Origin: Rhodopirellula sp. SM50
GTDB taxonomy: Bacteria; Planctomycetota; Planctomycetia; Pirellulales; Pirellulaceae
Assembly (NCBI RefSeq): GCF_002289565.1
Contig: NZ_NTFY01000038.1
Coordinates: 1-64,000, forward strand
Direction of reading: 5' to 3'
DNA: 64,000 nucleotides
Made by a program: the position numbers and the translations under genes. Shown here in pieces: positions 1 through 8,983 of the stretch; within the stretch, counting starts at the first letter, position 1, and every line of letters begins with the position of its first letter. A model generated the notes under the pieces. That model did no database searches. It was not told the DNA's origin and worked only from the letters and a program-made list of their open reading frames with translations.

Positions 1-117
1 AGACGATGGGGGCAGGACGATGGGGGCAAGACGATGGGGGCAAGACGATGGGGGCAAGACGATGGGGGCAAGACGATGGGGGCAGAACGATGGGGGCAGA
101 ACGATGGGGGCAGGAGT
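1..117. repeat. 14-bp tandem repeat array at the window edge
   Basis: About eight head-to-tail copies of a 14-bp unit (consensus ACGATGGGGGCAAG, with AAG/AGA variation at the junction) run from the window start. The array is cut by the edge, so its full size is unknown. There are no unique spacers. Related motifs recur in the opposite orientation near 12,040-12,075 (catcgttttgccccc). Confidence 0.9.
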
Positions 118-376
118 TTGCGCTCGGAGCGAAGAGGGTGCTTTGGCGTCGTTGTTGGTATCGGGGGCTGCAGGGCCGCGGAAACTCTCCCCTCGCTGCG
201 CTCGACCCTCCCGCACAGAGGTCGTGCAGTTTTTAAGTCGTTGAATTCAAAGGGGTTTCGTCACTCTCCCTCTGGGAGAGTCGGGCGTAGCGGGGAGAGG
301 GTTCTCTTTCCTGCTTGGGACGCGAATCTGGCAGCTGAAGTAAAACTCGCAATTCACGTCGCCGGTCAGAGTCGCG
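118..376. repeat. intergenic stretch with interspersed repeat fragments
   Basis: No convincing gene. Positions ~186-225 carry a ctcgctgcgctcgaccctccc segment that returns in reverse at ~8,881-8,925. Positions ~262-300 carry the CTCTCCCTCTGGGAGAG hairpin family also seen near 13,640 and 15,420. It lies downstream of the minus-strand antiporter gene. Confidence 0.6.
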
Positions 377-2062
377 TCACTTCTTTTTCCGCCGCTGGGT
401 GATCAGCGCGTGCATGACGTCGCTGCGACGCACCACTCCCAGCAATTCGTGAGGGCTGGCGCGTTGGACGACGGGAATGCAATCGTCCGTCTCGCCTTGG
501 AACAACTCGAACGCTCGCGCCGCCGGGTCGTCTTCGTGCAGACAAGAATCGATGTCGCTTACGAGATCTTCGGCACGCACCAGTTTCGCCGCGCTGTGAT
601 CAAACAGAACGTCGCTGAGCAGTGGATAGCGAATCACGCCGACGACGCGCATTCGGTCGTCGACGACCGGGTAGGTGTTGTCGTGGCTGTGTTCGATATG
701 CGCGACGACTTGATCGAAGTCGGCTGATTGATGGATGCCTTTGGTCTTCCGCAGCAGATCGCTGACCTTGACTTTGCCGATCACCGCCGCCGCGGGGGCG
801 GTGCCGTTGACCGCCGCACGGAAGCGGTCGACGAGTTCGCGCAGCTGTTCCAGCGGCGTGCGGCTGGTGTGGTGGATCGCTTGAGCCAGCGGGACTTCGC
901 CGGTTTGAATCAGCGAGTGTCGAATGAACAGCGGGCCGATGATTTCGAACAAGACGACCGATCCCAAGATGATGTCTTGGATCGGTTTGCCCAATTCCGG
1001 ATTACGGTTGACGGCAATGGTGGACAGTGCGATCGCGGCTCCGGCTTGCGCGAACAGGCACGAGCCGCCCCAGTTGCGCACTTCGGGCGGTTGCCGGGTG
1101 GCTTTGGCCGCGACATACACCCCCAGCCATTTGCCGACGATCCGAAAGGCGATGTAGACGATGCCCAGTTTGCCCGCGGCGATGAACGCTCCGGCATCGA
1201 GTTCGGTGCCGTGGGCGACGAAGAACAACACCGCCAGCAAGCCCGACAAGTGATCGAGCTCGTCGACGATCTTCTGTTTGTAGTCCGACGTGTTGGCAAC
1301 CGTCACGCCCATCATCAGAAAGGACAGCATGTACGGAATTTCGAACGATTCGTCGACGCCCAGCAGGAACGTGACGGCGGCGACCAACAGCACCAGCCAG
1401 CGTTTCATGTTCAGGAATCCGCAGCCATAGCTGACCACCAATCCGCCCACGATCCCCAGCCCCATCGATCCGGCGACGTTCAGCAACACCCCGAACATCT
1501 GGCGGCTGAAGGAGACTTGCAGGTTGCCCTGGGACCATTCGATGCCCAGGAATGCAAACTCGAACAGGATGATGCAGGCGAAATTGTTCATCGCGACCAA
1601 GAAGCCCGTGCTTTCGGTCACCGGGCCCTCGGAACGGAATTCTTTCAGGACCAGGATCGTGGTCGCCGGCGCGGTCGCAACGGCCAAGCATCCCAGCAAC
1701 AACGCCATGCTGCCGGTGCACCCGAACAGGGCCAAGCCGATCGTGACCAGCACCGCGGTCGCCGTGATTTCGGCGATCGAGAGCGCCATGCAATGCGCCG
1801 CGACACGCCGGACCTTGGAAAAAGTAAACTCGCAGCCGAGATTGAACAGCACCAGCGCCATCGCCAGTTTGAGCAGCGGTTCGAACAGCTCGACGTGCTC
1901 GGTCGGGACCCAGTCCAGGGCGCTCGGGCCGACCAGCAGCCCCACCAACAGAAACGCCGTGACTTTGGGCAGATGAACGAAATCGGCTAATACACCGGCG
2001 GCCAGGCAGACGGCGAGCAGCAATCCAATCGTGCTGGTGATGTGCAGATGAAATTCACCCAT
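377..2062 (-). CDS. CPA2-family monovalent cation/proton antiporter with C-terminal CBS pair
   Basis: Predicted inner-membrane cation:proton antiporter of the KefB/NhaS type (Na_H_Exchanger family), 561 aa. The first ~390 residues are almost wholly hydrophobic with about 11-12 membrane segments, starting at ITSTIGLLLAVCLAAGVLADF. The FNLGCEFTF and ATAPATTILVLKEF stretches fit the ion-translocating helices of CPA2 proteins. The last ~150 residues are soluble and read as two CBS domains (VSDLLRKTKGIHQSADF onward, then AEDLVSDIDSCLHEDDPA), which in other transporters sense adenosine nucleotides. There is no KTN/TrkA domain, so gating by NAD-type ligands as in KefB is unlikely. It stands alone, 330 bp downstream of a kinase gene on the same strand. 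Family is clear; the transported ion (Na+ or K+) cannot be read from sequence. Confidence 0.87.
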   Translation of the reverse strand: MGEFHLHITSTIGLLLAVCLAAGVLADFVHLPKVTAFLLVGLLVGPSALDWVPTEHVELFEPLLKLAMALVLFNLGCEFTFSKVRRVAAHCMALSIAEITATAVLVTIGLALFGCTGSMALLLGCLAVATAPATTILVLKEFRSEGPVTESTGFLVAMNNFACIILFEFAFLGIEWSQGNLQVSFSRQMFGVLLNVAGSMGLGIVGGLVVSYGCGFLNMKRWLVLLVAAVTFLLGVDESFEIPYMLSFLMMGVTVANTSDYKQKIVDELDHLSGLLAVLFFVAHGTELDAGAFIAAGKLGIVYIAFRIVGKWLGVYVAAKATRQPPEVRNWGGSCLFAQAGAAIALSTIAVNRNPELGKPIQDIILGSVVLFEIIGPLFIRHSLIQTGEVPLAQAIHHTSRTPLEQLRELVDRFRAAVNGTAPAAAVIGKVKVSDLLRKTKGIHQSADFDQVVAHIEHSHDNTYPVVDDRMRVVGVIRYPLLSDVLFDHSAAKLVRAEDLVSDIDSCLHEDDPAARAFELFQGETDDCIPVVQRASPHELLGVVRRSDVMHALITQRRKKK

Positions 2063-2287
2063 GAGGATCGCCAGAAAAGGTCGTCCGTGGACACAGTTGG
2101 AAAATCCACAAAGAGTGTCAAGTGTGGTGAGACGTGGTCTTGTCGGTCACCCTTTGTTTGCCGAGGCCCAAGTTTAGCCGAAGTGGACCGTCGTTGTCGC
2201 GGTCGATTGGAGGGGCGCCCGGCAATCGCATGGGACGGTTCGTAAGAGAGCCGATTCGTCCCGACGGGCAACGTCACGGCGTGTTGC

Positions 2288-2375
2288 ATGGTTAGCGAGC
2301 CGTCCGGTTGCTGCGTGAAAAACCGGAGGGCTTGCGCCCTACCGCTAACAAAAAGCACCCCGCTTAGCGTCCGGG
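2288..2375. repeat. interspersed palindrome, TAGCGGTAGGGCGCAAGCCCTCCGG family
   Basis: One member of a palindromic family also found at 13,083-13,287, 49,198-49,325 and 59,843-59,918. It holds ccggagggcttgcgccctac followed by cgctaac and caccccgcttagcgtc. The left arm (ggttagcgagccgtccggtt) is a shortened form of the arm at 49,290-49,322. It fills much of the gap between the antiporter and the kinase. Confidence 0.8.
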
Positions 2376-2391
2376 TAGATGAGATGGGGCG

Positions 2392-3804
2392 TCAACCATC
2401 CGGGCCATCGATCACGCGGGCGACGGCGAAGATCGTGTTGTCGTGCGGAATCGATTTGGCGTTCCACTGGAACCAGCGATAGTTGCCGCCGGAGTCCCGG
2501 TAGCGATTGCAGAACGCCACGATCGAATCGCCCTGGGCCAGCGTGCTGATCGCTTGGAGCGTTTGCTGGACGTCGTCGGGGTGGATGAATTCGATGAAGG
2601 GTTTGGAGATCAATTCGCCGTCGCTGTATCCCAACACCCGTGAGAAGTTCGAATTGACCCGTTTGAAGTAACCGTCCAAGCTGGCAATGCAGAACAGATC
2701 CATGCTGAGTTCGAAAAATCGGCACAGGTCGCGTTCGGCACGCTCCATCGACGATTCCACGTAGGCCGTAATTTGCGTCGCGATGGTCCCTGCGTCGGCC
2801 GGGCGGTCGCGTTCGTTTGGCGCCAAGCAGCGTTTGGCCAGCGCGATGATCGCCGGATCCGCGTCGCAGGCGTCCAGGCGTTGGTACGTTTTGTGGATGG
2901 AGCCTCGGGCGGCGCGACGATAAATCCGACGAAAGCTCGATCCTTCATAAGGCGGCTTGCCCGTCAGGATTTCGCACAGCAGCGCGCCCAAGCCGAAGAC
3001 GTCCGAACGCACGCTGATGTGATGACCCCGCGCCTGCTCCGGCGCCATGTAGCTCGGGGTGCCGATGATCTTGCTGTTGGACAAGATCATCGAGAGCTGC
3101 TCGTCGGAAATGTTTTCCACCGCAGCCGGGCTGATCGGGGTGAGCTCAATCGGGGACTTTCCCATGTGGCGACTCAATCCCCAATCCATCACGTGGACTT
3201 CGCCGTACGCGCCCACCATCACATTGGACGGCTTGATATCCAGGTGAATGGTCTGGTGCGCGTGTGCATAGGCGATCGTCTGGCAGACTCGGGCGAAAAC
3301 ATCCAGCAGACGCGAATGCTGGAGCTGGGTTTTGTTCTCCGTTTTCATCAACTCACTGAGCGTCCTGCCCTCGACCAGTTTCATCGCAAAGAAGGGCTGT
3401 CCGTCATCGCTGAACCCCATGTCGTAGACCGAGACGATCCCCGGATGCTGCAGCCGCGCGGTCGTGCGAGCCTCTTGGAAAAAACGCTGACGCGCTTCGT
3501 CTCGACCCTGGTAGTTCTGCAGCAAGACTTTGATCGCGACCTCCCGATCAAAGAGGCTGTCGTAGGCATGATAGACCAACCCCATGCCGCCTTTGCCGAT
3601 TTGTTTGTCGATCGCATACCGTTGCATCATGGCAACCGGTTGCTGCTCGCCATGGTCGTGATCGAAATCTCCCCCCGGCTCACTTCCCGCACGGTCTTTC
3701 GAGATCGATGCGGTGCGCGCCGACGAGCGGTTGGGGATCATGGATTCCGGATCCTCGTGATTCGGTTGCAGGTCAAAATCGCGGCAAATTTGGATCAAGG
3801 TCAT
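2392..3804 (-). CDS. Ser/Thr protein kinase with C-terminal PAS domain
   Basis: Cytosolic eukaryote-like (Hanks-type) kinase, 470 aa. The kinase domain starts near residue 63 with the glycine loop GKGGMGLVY and the ATP-binding lysine in VAIKVLL (~K92). The catalytic loop is HLDIKPSN (~187-194), keeping the Asp and Asn but with Leu for the Arg of HRD. The metal motif is DWG rather than DFG, as is common in planctomycete kinases. A TPSYMAPEQARG segment marks the activation loop end. After ~residue 365 comes a PAS domain (LFCIASLDGYFKRVNSNFSRVLGY and HPDDV), so the kinase probably responds to a small ligand or redox cue. No membrane segment follows the kinase domain, unlike PknB. The ATG at 3,804 has an AAGGAGG site 11 nt upstream; a start at 3,864 lacks one. 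It lies downstream of two histidine-kinase/REC genes on the same strand. Confidence 0.88.
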   Translation of the reverse strand: MTLIQICRDFDLQPNHEDPESMIPNRSSARTASISKDRAGSEPGGDFDHDHGEQQPVAMMQRYAIDKQIGKGGMGLVYHAYDSLFDREVAIKVLLQNYQGRDEARQRFFQEARTTARLQHPGIVSVYDMGFSDDGQPFFAMKLVEGRTLSELMKTENKTQLQHSRLLDVFARVCQTIAYAHAHQTIHLDIKPSNVMVGAYGEVHVMDWGLSRHMGKSPIELTPISPAAVENISDEQLSMILSNSKIIGTPSYMAPEQARGHHISVRSDVFGLGALLCEILTGKPPYEGSSFRRIYRRAARGSIHKTYQRLDACDADPAIIALAKRCLAPNERDRPADAGTIATQITAYVESSMERAERDLCRFFELSMDLFCIASLDGYFKRVNSNFSRVLGYSDGELISKPFIEFIHPDDVQQTLQAISTLAQGDSIVAFCNRYRDSGGNYRWFQWNAKSIPHDNTIFAVARVIDGPDG

Positions 3805-3814
3805 CGATTGCAAA

Positions 3815-3822
3815 CCCTCCTT
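3815..3822 (-). promoter_or_regulatory. ribosome binding site that fixes the kinase start
   Basis: Reading the minus strand, AAGGAGGG precedes the ATG at 3,804 by about 10 nt. This is one of the few near-consensus Shine-Dalgarno sites in the window and decides against the longer reading frame from 3,864. Confidence 0.75.
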
Positions 3823-3961
3823 GCGAGAGCTCGCGCAGCCTTGAGTGATCTGTTTGCCCCACACCCGCTGTGGCCGTATCGTTCAGCCTTTCCAGCAGGA
3901 GATCCCCGGAGAACCTTGCTCGGTTCGCCGGCGATCAACGATTTCAACGCTGCACAAAGCT

Positions 3962-4021
3962 CCCCGTAGTGCGGGGGGCTCCCCGATGGTGTGGGAGGCT
4001 CCCGGTAGTGCGGGCGGCTGA
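3962..4021. repeat. three ~20-bp imperfect tandem repeats
   Basis: Units cccgtagtgcggggggctc, cccgatggtgtgggaggctc and ccggtagtgcgggcggctg lie head to tail in the gap between the hybrid kinase gene and the Ser/Thr kinase gene. They look like a non-coding interspersed repeat; no open frame is conserved across the units. Confidence 0.65.
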
Positions 4022-4091
4022 CGCGCCCGCGGTGGAGTCGAAACGTTGTGCATCTGCTCGTGTGTCCGCTGACAACAATTATACCCCTTAT

Positions 4092-4124
4092 TCCTGGGGG
4101 AGGGTAGCGAAAAGTCCCCCAGGA
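4092..4124. other. inverted repeat (hairpin) downstream of the hybrid kinase
   Basis: A perfect 10-bp inverted repeat, tcctggggga (4,092-4,101) and tcccccagga (4,115-4,124), with a 13-nt loop. It lies 31 nt past the stop of the minus-strand kinase gene. It could end or stabilise that transcript, but no U-tract follows, so an intrinsic terminator is not supported. Confidence 0.55.
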
Positions 4125-4154
4125 TCTCGAGAGGCGTTGTTTTTGCCCGTCCGG

Positions 4155-7100
4155 TCAGCTGGGATGGGACTGGAGAAGCTGGTTCAGCTCGGCCAGCATG
4201 GCGCCGACATCGACGTTCAGCTGGGCCAGATCGGCGACGGTTGCCGCCAAGTCGTTGTCGCGGGCCTTCGATTCGATCCGCAGCGCCGTCTCGCGAACCG
4301 CCTCGGCGAAAAACAGGCTGGCGGACCCTTTTAAGGTGTGTGCGCTGCGGGCGACCACGACCGGATCGCCGTTGGGGATGGAGTCGTTGAGGACTTGCAG
4401 CAAGCCCGTGCATTCGGCGATGAACACTTCGGCCAGCCGTGCAACACCGCGTGATCCGCCAGGGATTCGGCTGGCTGCCGCTTGCAGATCGATCGTCCGA
4501 AACTCGCCAGGGCCGTCATCGATGGAGCCAGTGGCATCGGGGCCGGGATCCGAAGCAGACGCGGCGTTGGCGTCGCCGCCTCGGACTGCGTGGGGCGCTG
4601 TGGGCAGGGCTTGAGACGGGGCTTGAGACGGGGCTTGAGACGGGGCTTGAGACGGGGCGATCGCCGCCGGTTCGTTCGGGGCGTCAGCTGCAGCCAGGCC
4701 AGCGTCTGGTTTTCCAACGCCTGATCTTGCGGGGCCTGATTGGCCGAAGGCGTCGAGCACGGACGTCGCGGGAGCGAACTGGGCCATCATTTCTTGCAGC
4801 CGCCGCTGATGGATCGGTTTGGTCAGGTAGCCGTCCATGCCCGACTGGGCGCACGCCTCGGCATCCTCCTTCATCGCCGCGGCGGTCAACGCGATGATCG
4901 GGATGTGCCGACCGGTGACGCGCTCATGCGCGCGAATCGCCTTGGTCGCGTCGATGCCGTCCATCACGGGCATGTGCATGTCCATCAAGATCATGTCAAA
5001 CGGTTCGGACTCGTACCGCGCGACCGCTTCGCGTCCGTCGCTGACGACGACGGGGTGATGGCCCGACGCGCGGAGCATGCCGACGGCGACGTGTTGGTTG
5101 GCCAAGCCGTCTTCGGCGACCAGGACACGCATCGGCAAGCATTCGGGCAGATTCGCACGTGGATCGATCTTGGCGGCCGATTTTCGCTGCATGACTTGCA
5201 GGATCGTGTCGAGCAATTCCGATTGCACGGCGGGTTTGGTCAGGTAGCGGGCGATGCCGATGTCCTGGCAGCGCTGCAATGCATCGCCGCTGGAGGACGA
5301 CGACAACATGATCAGTTTCAGTTGTTCGCTTGAGAACTGGCTGCGGAGTTGTGTGGCGAGTTCGAACCCGTCCATTTCCGGCATCATGCAATCCAGGATC
5401 GCCAGCTGAAACGGCCGGCCGCGTTGGGCCGCATCGGTGACCGCTTGCAGCGCGCTGGGACCACCGGCGGCCAGCGTCGGAGTCAACTGCCAGTTGGTCA
5501 GAATCTCTTTCAAAATTCGCAAGTTGGTCGCGTTGTCGTCGACGACCAGCACGGACAACTCGGCAAGGCTTTCCAGGTCGCCTTCTCGGTCAACGGTTTG
5601 GTCTTCCGCCAGCGGAAAGAACGCCGTGAAGTAGAACGTGGTGCCCTGGCCGGGGCGGCTTTCCAGTTGCAGTTCTCCATGCATCAACTGGACCAGTTCT
5701 TTCGAGATGGCCAGCCCCAGTCCCGTGCCGCCGAACCGACGCGTGGTCGATTCATCGGCTTGCGTGAACGGGTCCAGGATCGAGGCGTGTTTTTCTGTGG
5801 GGATCCCGATTCCGGTGTCCTTGACGCTGAACCGCAGCGGCAGGTGATTGGGAGGTGCATCCGGGCACGGATCTCCCGCACAGACTTCGACCAGCACCTC
5901 GCCTTCGTCGGTGAATTTGATGGCGTTGCCGATCAAGTTGATCATCACCTGACGCAACCGTCCGGGGTCTCCCATCCAGCGATCGGGAAGATCCGGTGCG
6001 ACGCGGCAGGCCAGTTCGACGGTCTTTTTGGCGGCACGGATGGCCAGCGATTGGCTGGTGCGCTGGATCAGATCGCGCAACGAGAACGGGATCGATTCCA
6101 GTTGCAATTTCCGCGATTCGATTTTCGAAAAATCAAGGATCTCGTTGAGCAACAACAGCAGCGATTCGGCCGAATCTCGCACCAGATTGATGTAATCGAG
6201 TTGCTCGTTGTTGAGTTTCGTTTGGGCCAGCAGTTCGGACATCCCGATGATGGCGTTCATCGGCGTCCGAATCTCGTGGCTCATGTTGGCCAGGAAATCG
6301 CTCTTGGCCCGGTTGGCCGCGTCGGCTTCGTCGCGGGCTTTGCGAAGCGCTTCTTCGTACTTGATCAGTTCGGTGATGTCACGTGAGATGCCGAAGGTGC
6401 CGATCACGCGCTCGTCGTCTTCCATCAACGGCATTTTGGTGGACATGCACCAGGTGTCGTCCCGGTCGCGCCAGGTTTCGCGTTCGACCAGATCGACGAC
6501 GGGTTCACGCGATTGCATGATCCGCAATTCATCTTCACGGGCCGCGGCGGCGTGTGTTTCGGTAAAGATGTCGGCGTCGGTTTTTCCGATCACTTCGGCG
6601 CTGGCCAGGCCGAACTTTTTCGCCATCGCTTCGCTGATCCGAACAAACCGGCTGTCCGGATCTTTGAAATAGATGCTGTCGGGAATGTTTTCCAGCAGCG
6701 CGGTGAGCAGATAGCGTTCGTATTTCAGTTCGCTTTCGGCGAGATGTCGATCGGTGACATCCCAGAAGATCAGTTGGATACCGATGACGCGTTGATGGGC
6801 GTCCAAGACGGGGCTTTTGATCCGTTCGATCCACCGGCGTTGGCCGAATTTATCGATCGACTCTTCGACGCTGTGCAGCGACTCGCCGGTGCGGATGACC
6901 TGCCGGTCGTCCTTCATGTAGGCCTGGGCGATGTCGGGCGGGAAGAGTTCGTCATCGCGTTTGCCCAGCACTTCGTCCAGCGTGCAGCCACGGGATTTGA
7001 GGTACGTCTCGTTGGCAAACAGCCGCCGACCGTCGATGTCCTTGATCAACAGACTCAGCGGTAACGTGTTGACCAGTGACTGATACGCGGCCAGTGATTG

Positions 7101-7199
7101 ATGCGGCGCGAGGGAATCAAGCACGTCGCTGCCCGAATCATCCCAGGACGAATCATCTGGGGTCGGTTGGTCCGTTTCGATGCCATGCGGATCTGCCAT
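4155..7199 (-). CDS. hybrid sensor histidine kinase (PAS-PAS-HisKA-HATPase-REC-REC-HPt)
   Basis: Multi-step phosphorelay kinase, 1014 aa, with no obvious membrane segment, so probably a cytosolic sensor. Order: PAS (~35-150), PAS with PAC (~165-285), dimerisation/phosphoacceptor box [18 protein letters not shown] with H308, HATPase (~410-540; DTGIGIP and [10 protein letters not shown]), receiver 1 (~560-680; VVDDNATN, phospho-Asp in [13 protein letters not shown]), receiver 2 (~705-830; [24 protein letters not shown]), a low-complexity linker with four SQAP repeats, and a C-terminal HPt domain ([14 protein letters not shown]). A complete His-Asp-His chain is therefore in one protein, and the HPt can pass phosphate to a separate regulator. 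The gene follows the REC-ATPase gene by only 10 nt, so the two are probably co-transcribed and that protein is a candidate partner. Input signals are unknown. Confidence 0.93.
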   Translation of the reverse strand: MADPHGIETDQPTPDDSSWDDSGSDVLDSLAPHQSLAAYQSLVNTLPLSLLIKDIDGRRLFANETYLKSRGCTLDEVLGKRDDELFPPDIAQAYMKDDRQVIRTGESLHSVEESIDKFGQRRWIERIKSPVLDAHQRVIGIQLIFWDVTDRHLAESELKYERYLLTALLENIPDSIYFKDPDSRFVRISEAMAKKFGLASAEVIGKTDADIFTETHAAAAREDELRIMQSREPVVDLVERETWRDRDDTWCMSTKMPLMEDDERVIGTFGISRDITELIKYEEALRKARDEADAANRAKSDFLANMSHEIRTPMNAIIGMSELLAQTKLNNEQLDYINLVRDSAESLLLLLNEILDFSKIESRKLQLESIPFSLRDLIQRTSQSLAIRAAKKTVELACRVAPDLPDRWMGDPGRLRQVMINLIGNAIKFTDEGEVLVEVCAGDPCPDAPPNHLPLRFSVKDTGIGIPTEKHASILDPFTQADESTTRRFGGTGLGLAISKELVQLMHGELQLESRPGQGTTFYFTAFFPLAEDQTVDREGDLESLAELSVLVVDDNATNLRILKEILTNWQLTPTLAAGGPSALQAVTDAAQRGRPFQLAILDCMMPEMDGFELATQLRSQFSSEQLKLIMLSSSSSGDALQRCQDIGIARYLTKPAVQSELLDTILQVMQRKSAAKIDPRANLPECLPMRVLVAEDGLANQHVAVGMLRASGHHPVVVSDGREAVARYESEPFDMILMDMHMPVMDGIDATKAIRAHERVTGRHIPIIALTAAAMKEDAEACAQSGMDGYLTKPIHQRRLQEMMAQFAPATSVLDAFGQSGPARSGVGKPDAGLAAADAPNEPAAIAPSQAPSQAPSQAPSQALPTAPHAVRGGDANAASASDPGPDATGSIDDGPGEFRTIDLQAAASRIPGGSRGVARLAEVFIAECTGLLQVLNDSIPNGDPVVVARSAHTLKGSASLFFAEAVRETALRIESKARDNDLAATVADLAQLNVDVGAMLAELNQLLQSHPS
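4609..4656 (-). repeat. 12-bp in-frame tandem repeat inside the hybrid kinase
   Basis: Four exact copies of gcttgagacggg (plus strand) encode (SQAP)x4 in the linker between receiver 2 and the HPt domain. Perfect identity at the DNA level suggests recent slippage; copy-number changes would alter linker length without a frameshift. Confidence 0.85.
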
Positions 7200-7209
7200 C
7201 GGACTGGTT

Positions 7210-8106
7210 CTAACAACACTTCTTGATCATCGTGACCTCGTTTCCGATTTCGTTGAAACTCAACTCGTCGGCAAAGCTCTTCATCAGCACCAACCCCTTG
7301 CCGGATTCGGCCGCAAATAGATTCGCATCGACTTTGTCAGGCACTTTCGTGGTGTCAAATCCGTTTCCTTCGTCGCGGATCACGATCTTGATTTCGTCTT
7401 TGCTGGCCGTCGCCTCGACGTAGACCTGACGATCCTTGTAGGGGGCTTCCTGTTTCCGCCGCTCGATCAAATCCGACGTCGCGTCGTCGTAGATGATCGC
7501 GTGATGAGCCGGGGTCACCGAAGGGCCGAGTTGCAAGTTGCCTCGATACATGGCGTTGATCAACGCGTGTTCGATCGCCACGCCCAATCGATTCATTTCC
7601 GCGCCGCTGATCAATTCCATCCCCGAGACGACTTGCATCAGCAACCCGACCAGCGGTGAAATCAAGTCGCTGTCGTTGGGCAGTTGGAACTCAAAAACGT
7701 TCTTGGTCAGCTTGGAGATCAGCTTGGCAAAACTGGCGTCGGTTCGGATCACGCCCAGCACGTCGACGATCGTGTCGTTGAGCAGCGATTGCAAGTGATT
7801 TTTCGGCACGTAGCCGGCGGCCCCTTTTTGAAGCGCTTCGGCGGCCAAGTCTTCCGATCCACGGGCGGTGACCAGGATGGCCGGAATGTGCGCGTAGTCC
7901 GATCGCATCATCTCCACCAACTCCAGACCGTTGACCTCCGGCATTTCCAGGTCGGTCACGACGATGTCCAACGGTTCGCTGGCCAGGATCTCGATCGCTA
8001 AACGTCCATTGGCCGCATGTCGTACATCGTGACTCCCTTCCTCCAACAGCATCCGCATCTCAACCGCCTGAGTCGGACTGTCTTCGACCAATAATACCTT
8101 CGCCAT
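7210..8106 (-). CDS. response regulator with C-terminal RsbW-like ATPase domain
   Basis: 298 aa. Residues 1-120 form a receiver domain: VLLVEDSPTQ, phospho-acceptor D52 in VVTDLEMPEVNG, the T/S switch in ILVTARGS, and K in YVPKNH. Residues ~160-298 read as an HATPase_c_2 (anti-sigma factor or SpoIIAB/RsbW-like serine kinase) fold: AIEHALINAMYRGN with the N-box glutamate and asparagine, IRDEGNGFDTTKVP and GKGLVLMKSF. Such REC-ATPase proteins are known or proposed to act in partner-switching pathways, where phosphorylation controls an anti-anti-sigma factor. It sits directly before the hybrid kinase gene (10-nt gap), which supports a kinase-regulator pair. No STAS-domain partner is in the window. 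Confidence 0.85.
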   Translation of the reverse strand: MAKVLLVEDSPTQAVEMRMLLEEGSHDVRHAANGRLAIEILASEPLDIVVTDLEMPEVNGLELVEMMRSDYAHIPAILVTARGSEDLAAEALQKGAAGYVPKNHLQSLLNDTIVDVLGVIRTDASFAKLISKLTKNVFEFQLPNDSDLISPLVGLLMQVVSGMELISGAEMNRLGVAIEHALINAMYRGNLQLGPSVTPAHHAIIYDDATSDLIERRKQEAPYKDRQVYVEATASKDEIKIVIRDEGNGFDTTKVPDKVDANLFAAESGKGLVLMKSFADELSFNEIGNEVTMIKKCC

Positions 8107-8983
8107 GATGCCGTAATTCCGAATGGTGTGAGCGTGAACAGTGGTTCTGCGACCGAACCACCCCCCATCCTACACGTTTTTTGCGTTCAACGATCCGACA
8201 GAACTGACAATCTGGCGGCAGTTTGGGAACTTCCATCTTGCGGCGAGTTTTCCGGTCCTCCCGGTCGACCGGGCTGGCCAGTTTGGCCGGGCAACTGTCT
8301 TGCACAAAATGTAAAAGATCCAGTTTAATCTGCCTGGATCGCCTGGTCGGGACCTCCTGCCAACTTCCGATAGGCTAGGGAGACACGGGCTTGTTGGTCG
8401 ACTACACTAAGTGTGCGTTTTGACTGGCCAGCCCACCCCCCGTGTCGCTCCGCCGTCAAGACGTCCCGCCACGACCCACCGTAAGCCCACCTGCAGCCCT
8501 GCCTGCGCCAATCGACGTGCAATGTCGACCAAACCCCTGATTTGATGGGGTCCGGCATACGAATTGCCCCGCAATTCGACGTGACCGCATCGCACGCGCT
8601 TAAAAGGATCTGCCAACCTGTATCCGACGCGATGGTCGGTCCGGTCGGCGTCCGAAGGCCGCGGCGGGTGCGTACTGCATCCCTCCCTCCCACCTACCTA
8701 GCCCACCGACGACGCCATGTCCAACTGCATCGATCCCCGGCCGATCTCGGCCGAACCAGCGTTTCGATCCGAAAATGATCTCAACGTCGCCACGACCAGG
8801 CGGAGAGGCCTCGCCGGTTTCGACGAGACTCGCCTGGCGGGAGGAGCGAACCAAGCGAGGGACATCCACGCGTTAAGCTGTCACCCTTCCGTGTGCGGGA
8901 GGGTCGAGCGAAGCGAGGGGAGGGCGAGCAGCGAGTTTGCACCCGACCGACAGGTTCATCGTAGCGGCGAAAGATTGCGGCCC
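8107..8983. other. 877-bp gap without a supported gene
   Basis: Divergent gap between the REC-ATPase gene (minus) and the adaptor gene (plus). Short open frames here lack coding character and ribosome sites. A possible plus-strand promoter is ttgcac (8,300) with tttaat about 18 nt later, but this is weak. At ~8,879-8,925 there is a copy of the repeat seen at ~186-225 (ggagggtcgagcgaagcgag). The reading frame of the adaptor is open through this repeat, but I regard it as untranslated. Confidence 0.5.

Noticed and set aside
1-117. Possible CRISPR array
   Set aside because: Units are 14 bp and directly adjacent with no variable spacers; no cas gene is present.
728-1990. 420-residue plus-strand open frame opposite the antiporter gene
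   Set aside because: It is the antisense shadow of a clear membrane-protein gene; its Arg/Gln/Asp-rich composition is what GC-rich antisense frames give. Similar long shadows at 9,086-10,468, 17,494-19,221 and 58,101-59,372 were rejected for the same reason.
8717-8983. N-terminal extension of the adaptor by 89 residues
   Set aside because: It lacks a signal or fold, and its DNA contains an interspersed repeat seen at ~186-225; the membrane anchor begins right after the ATG cluster at 8,984.
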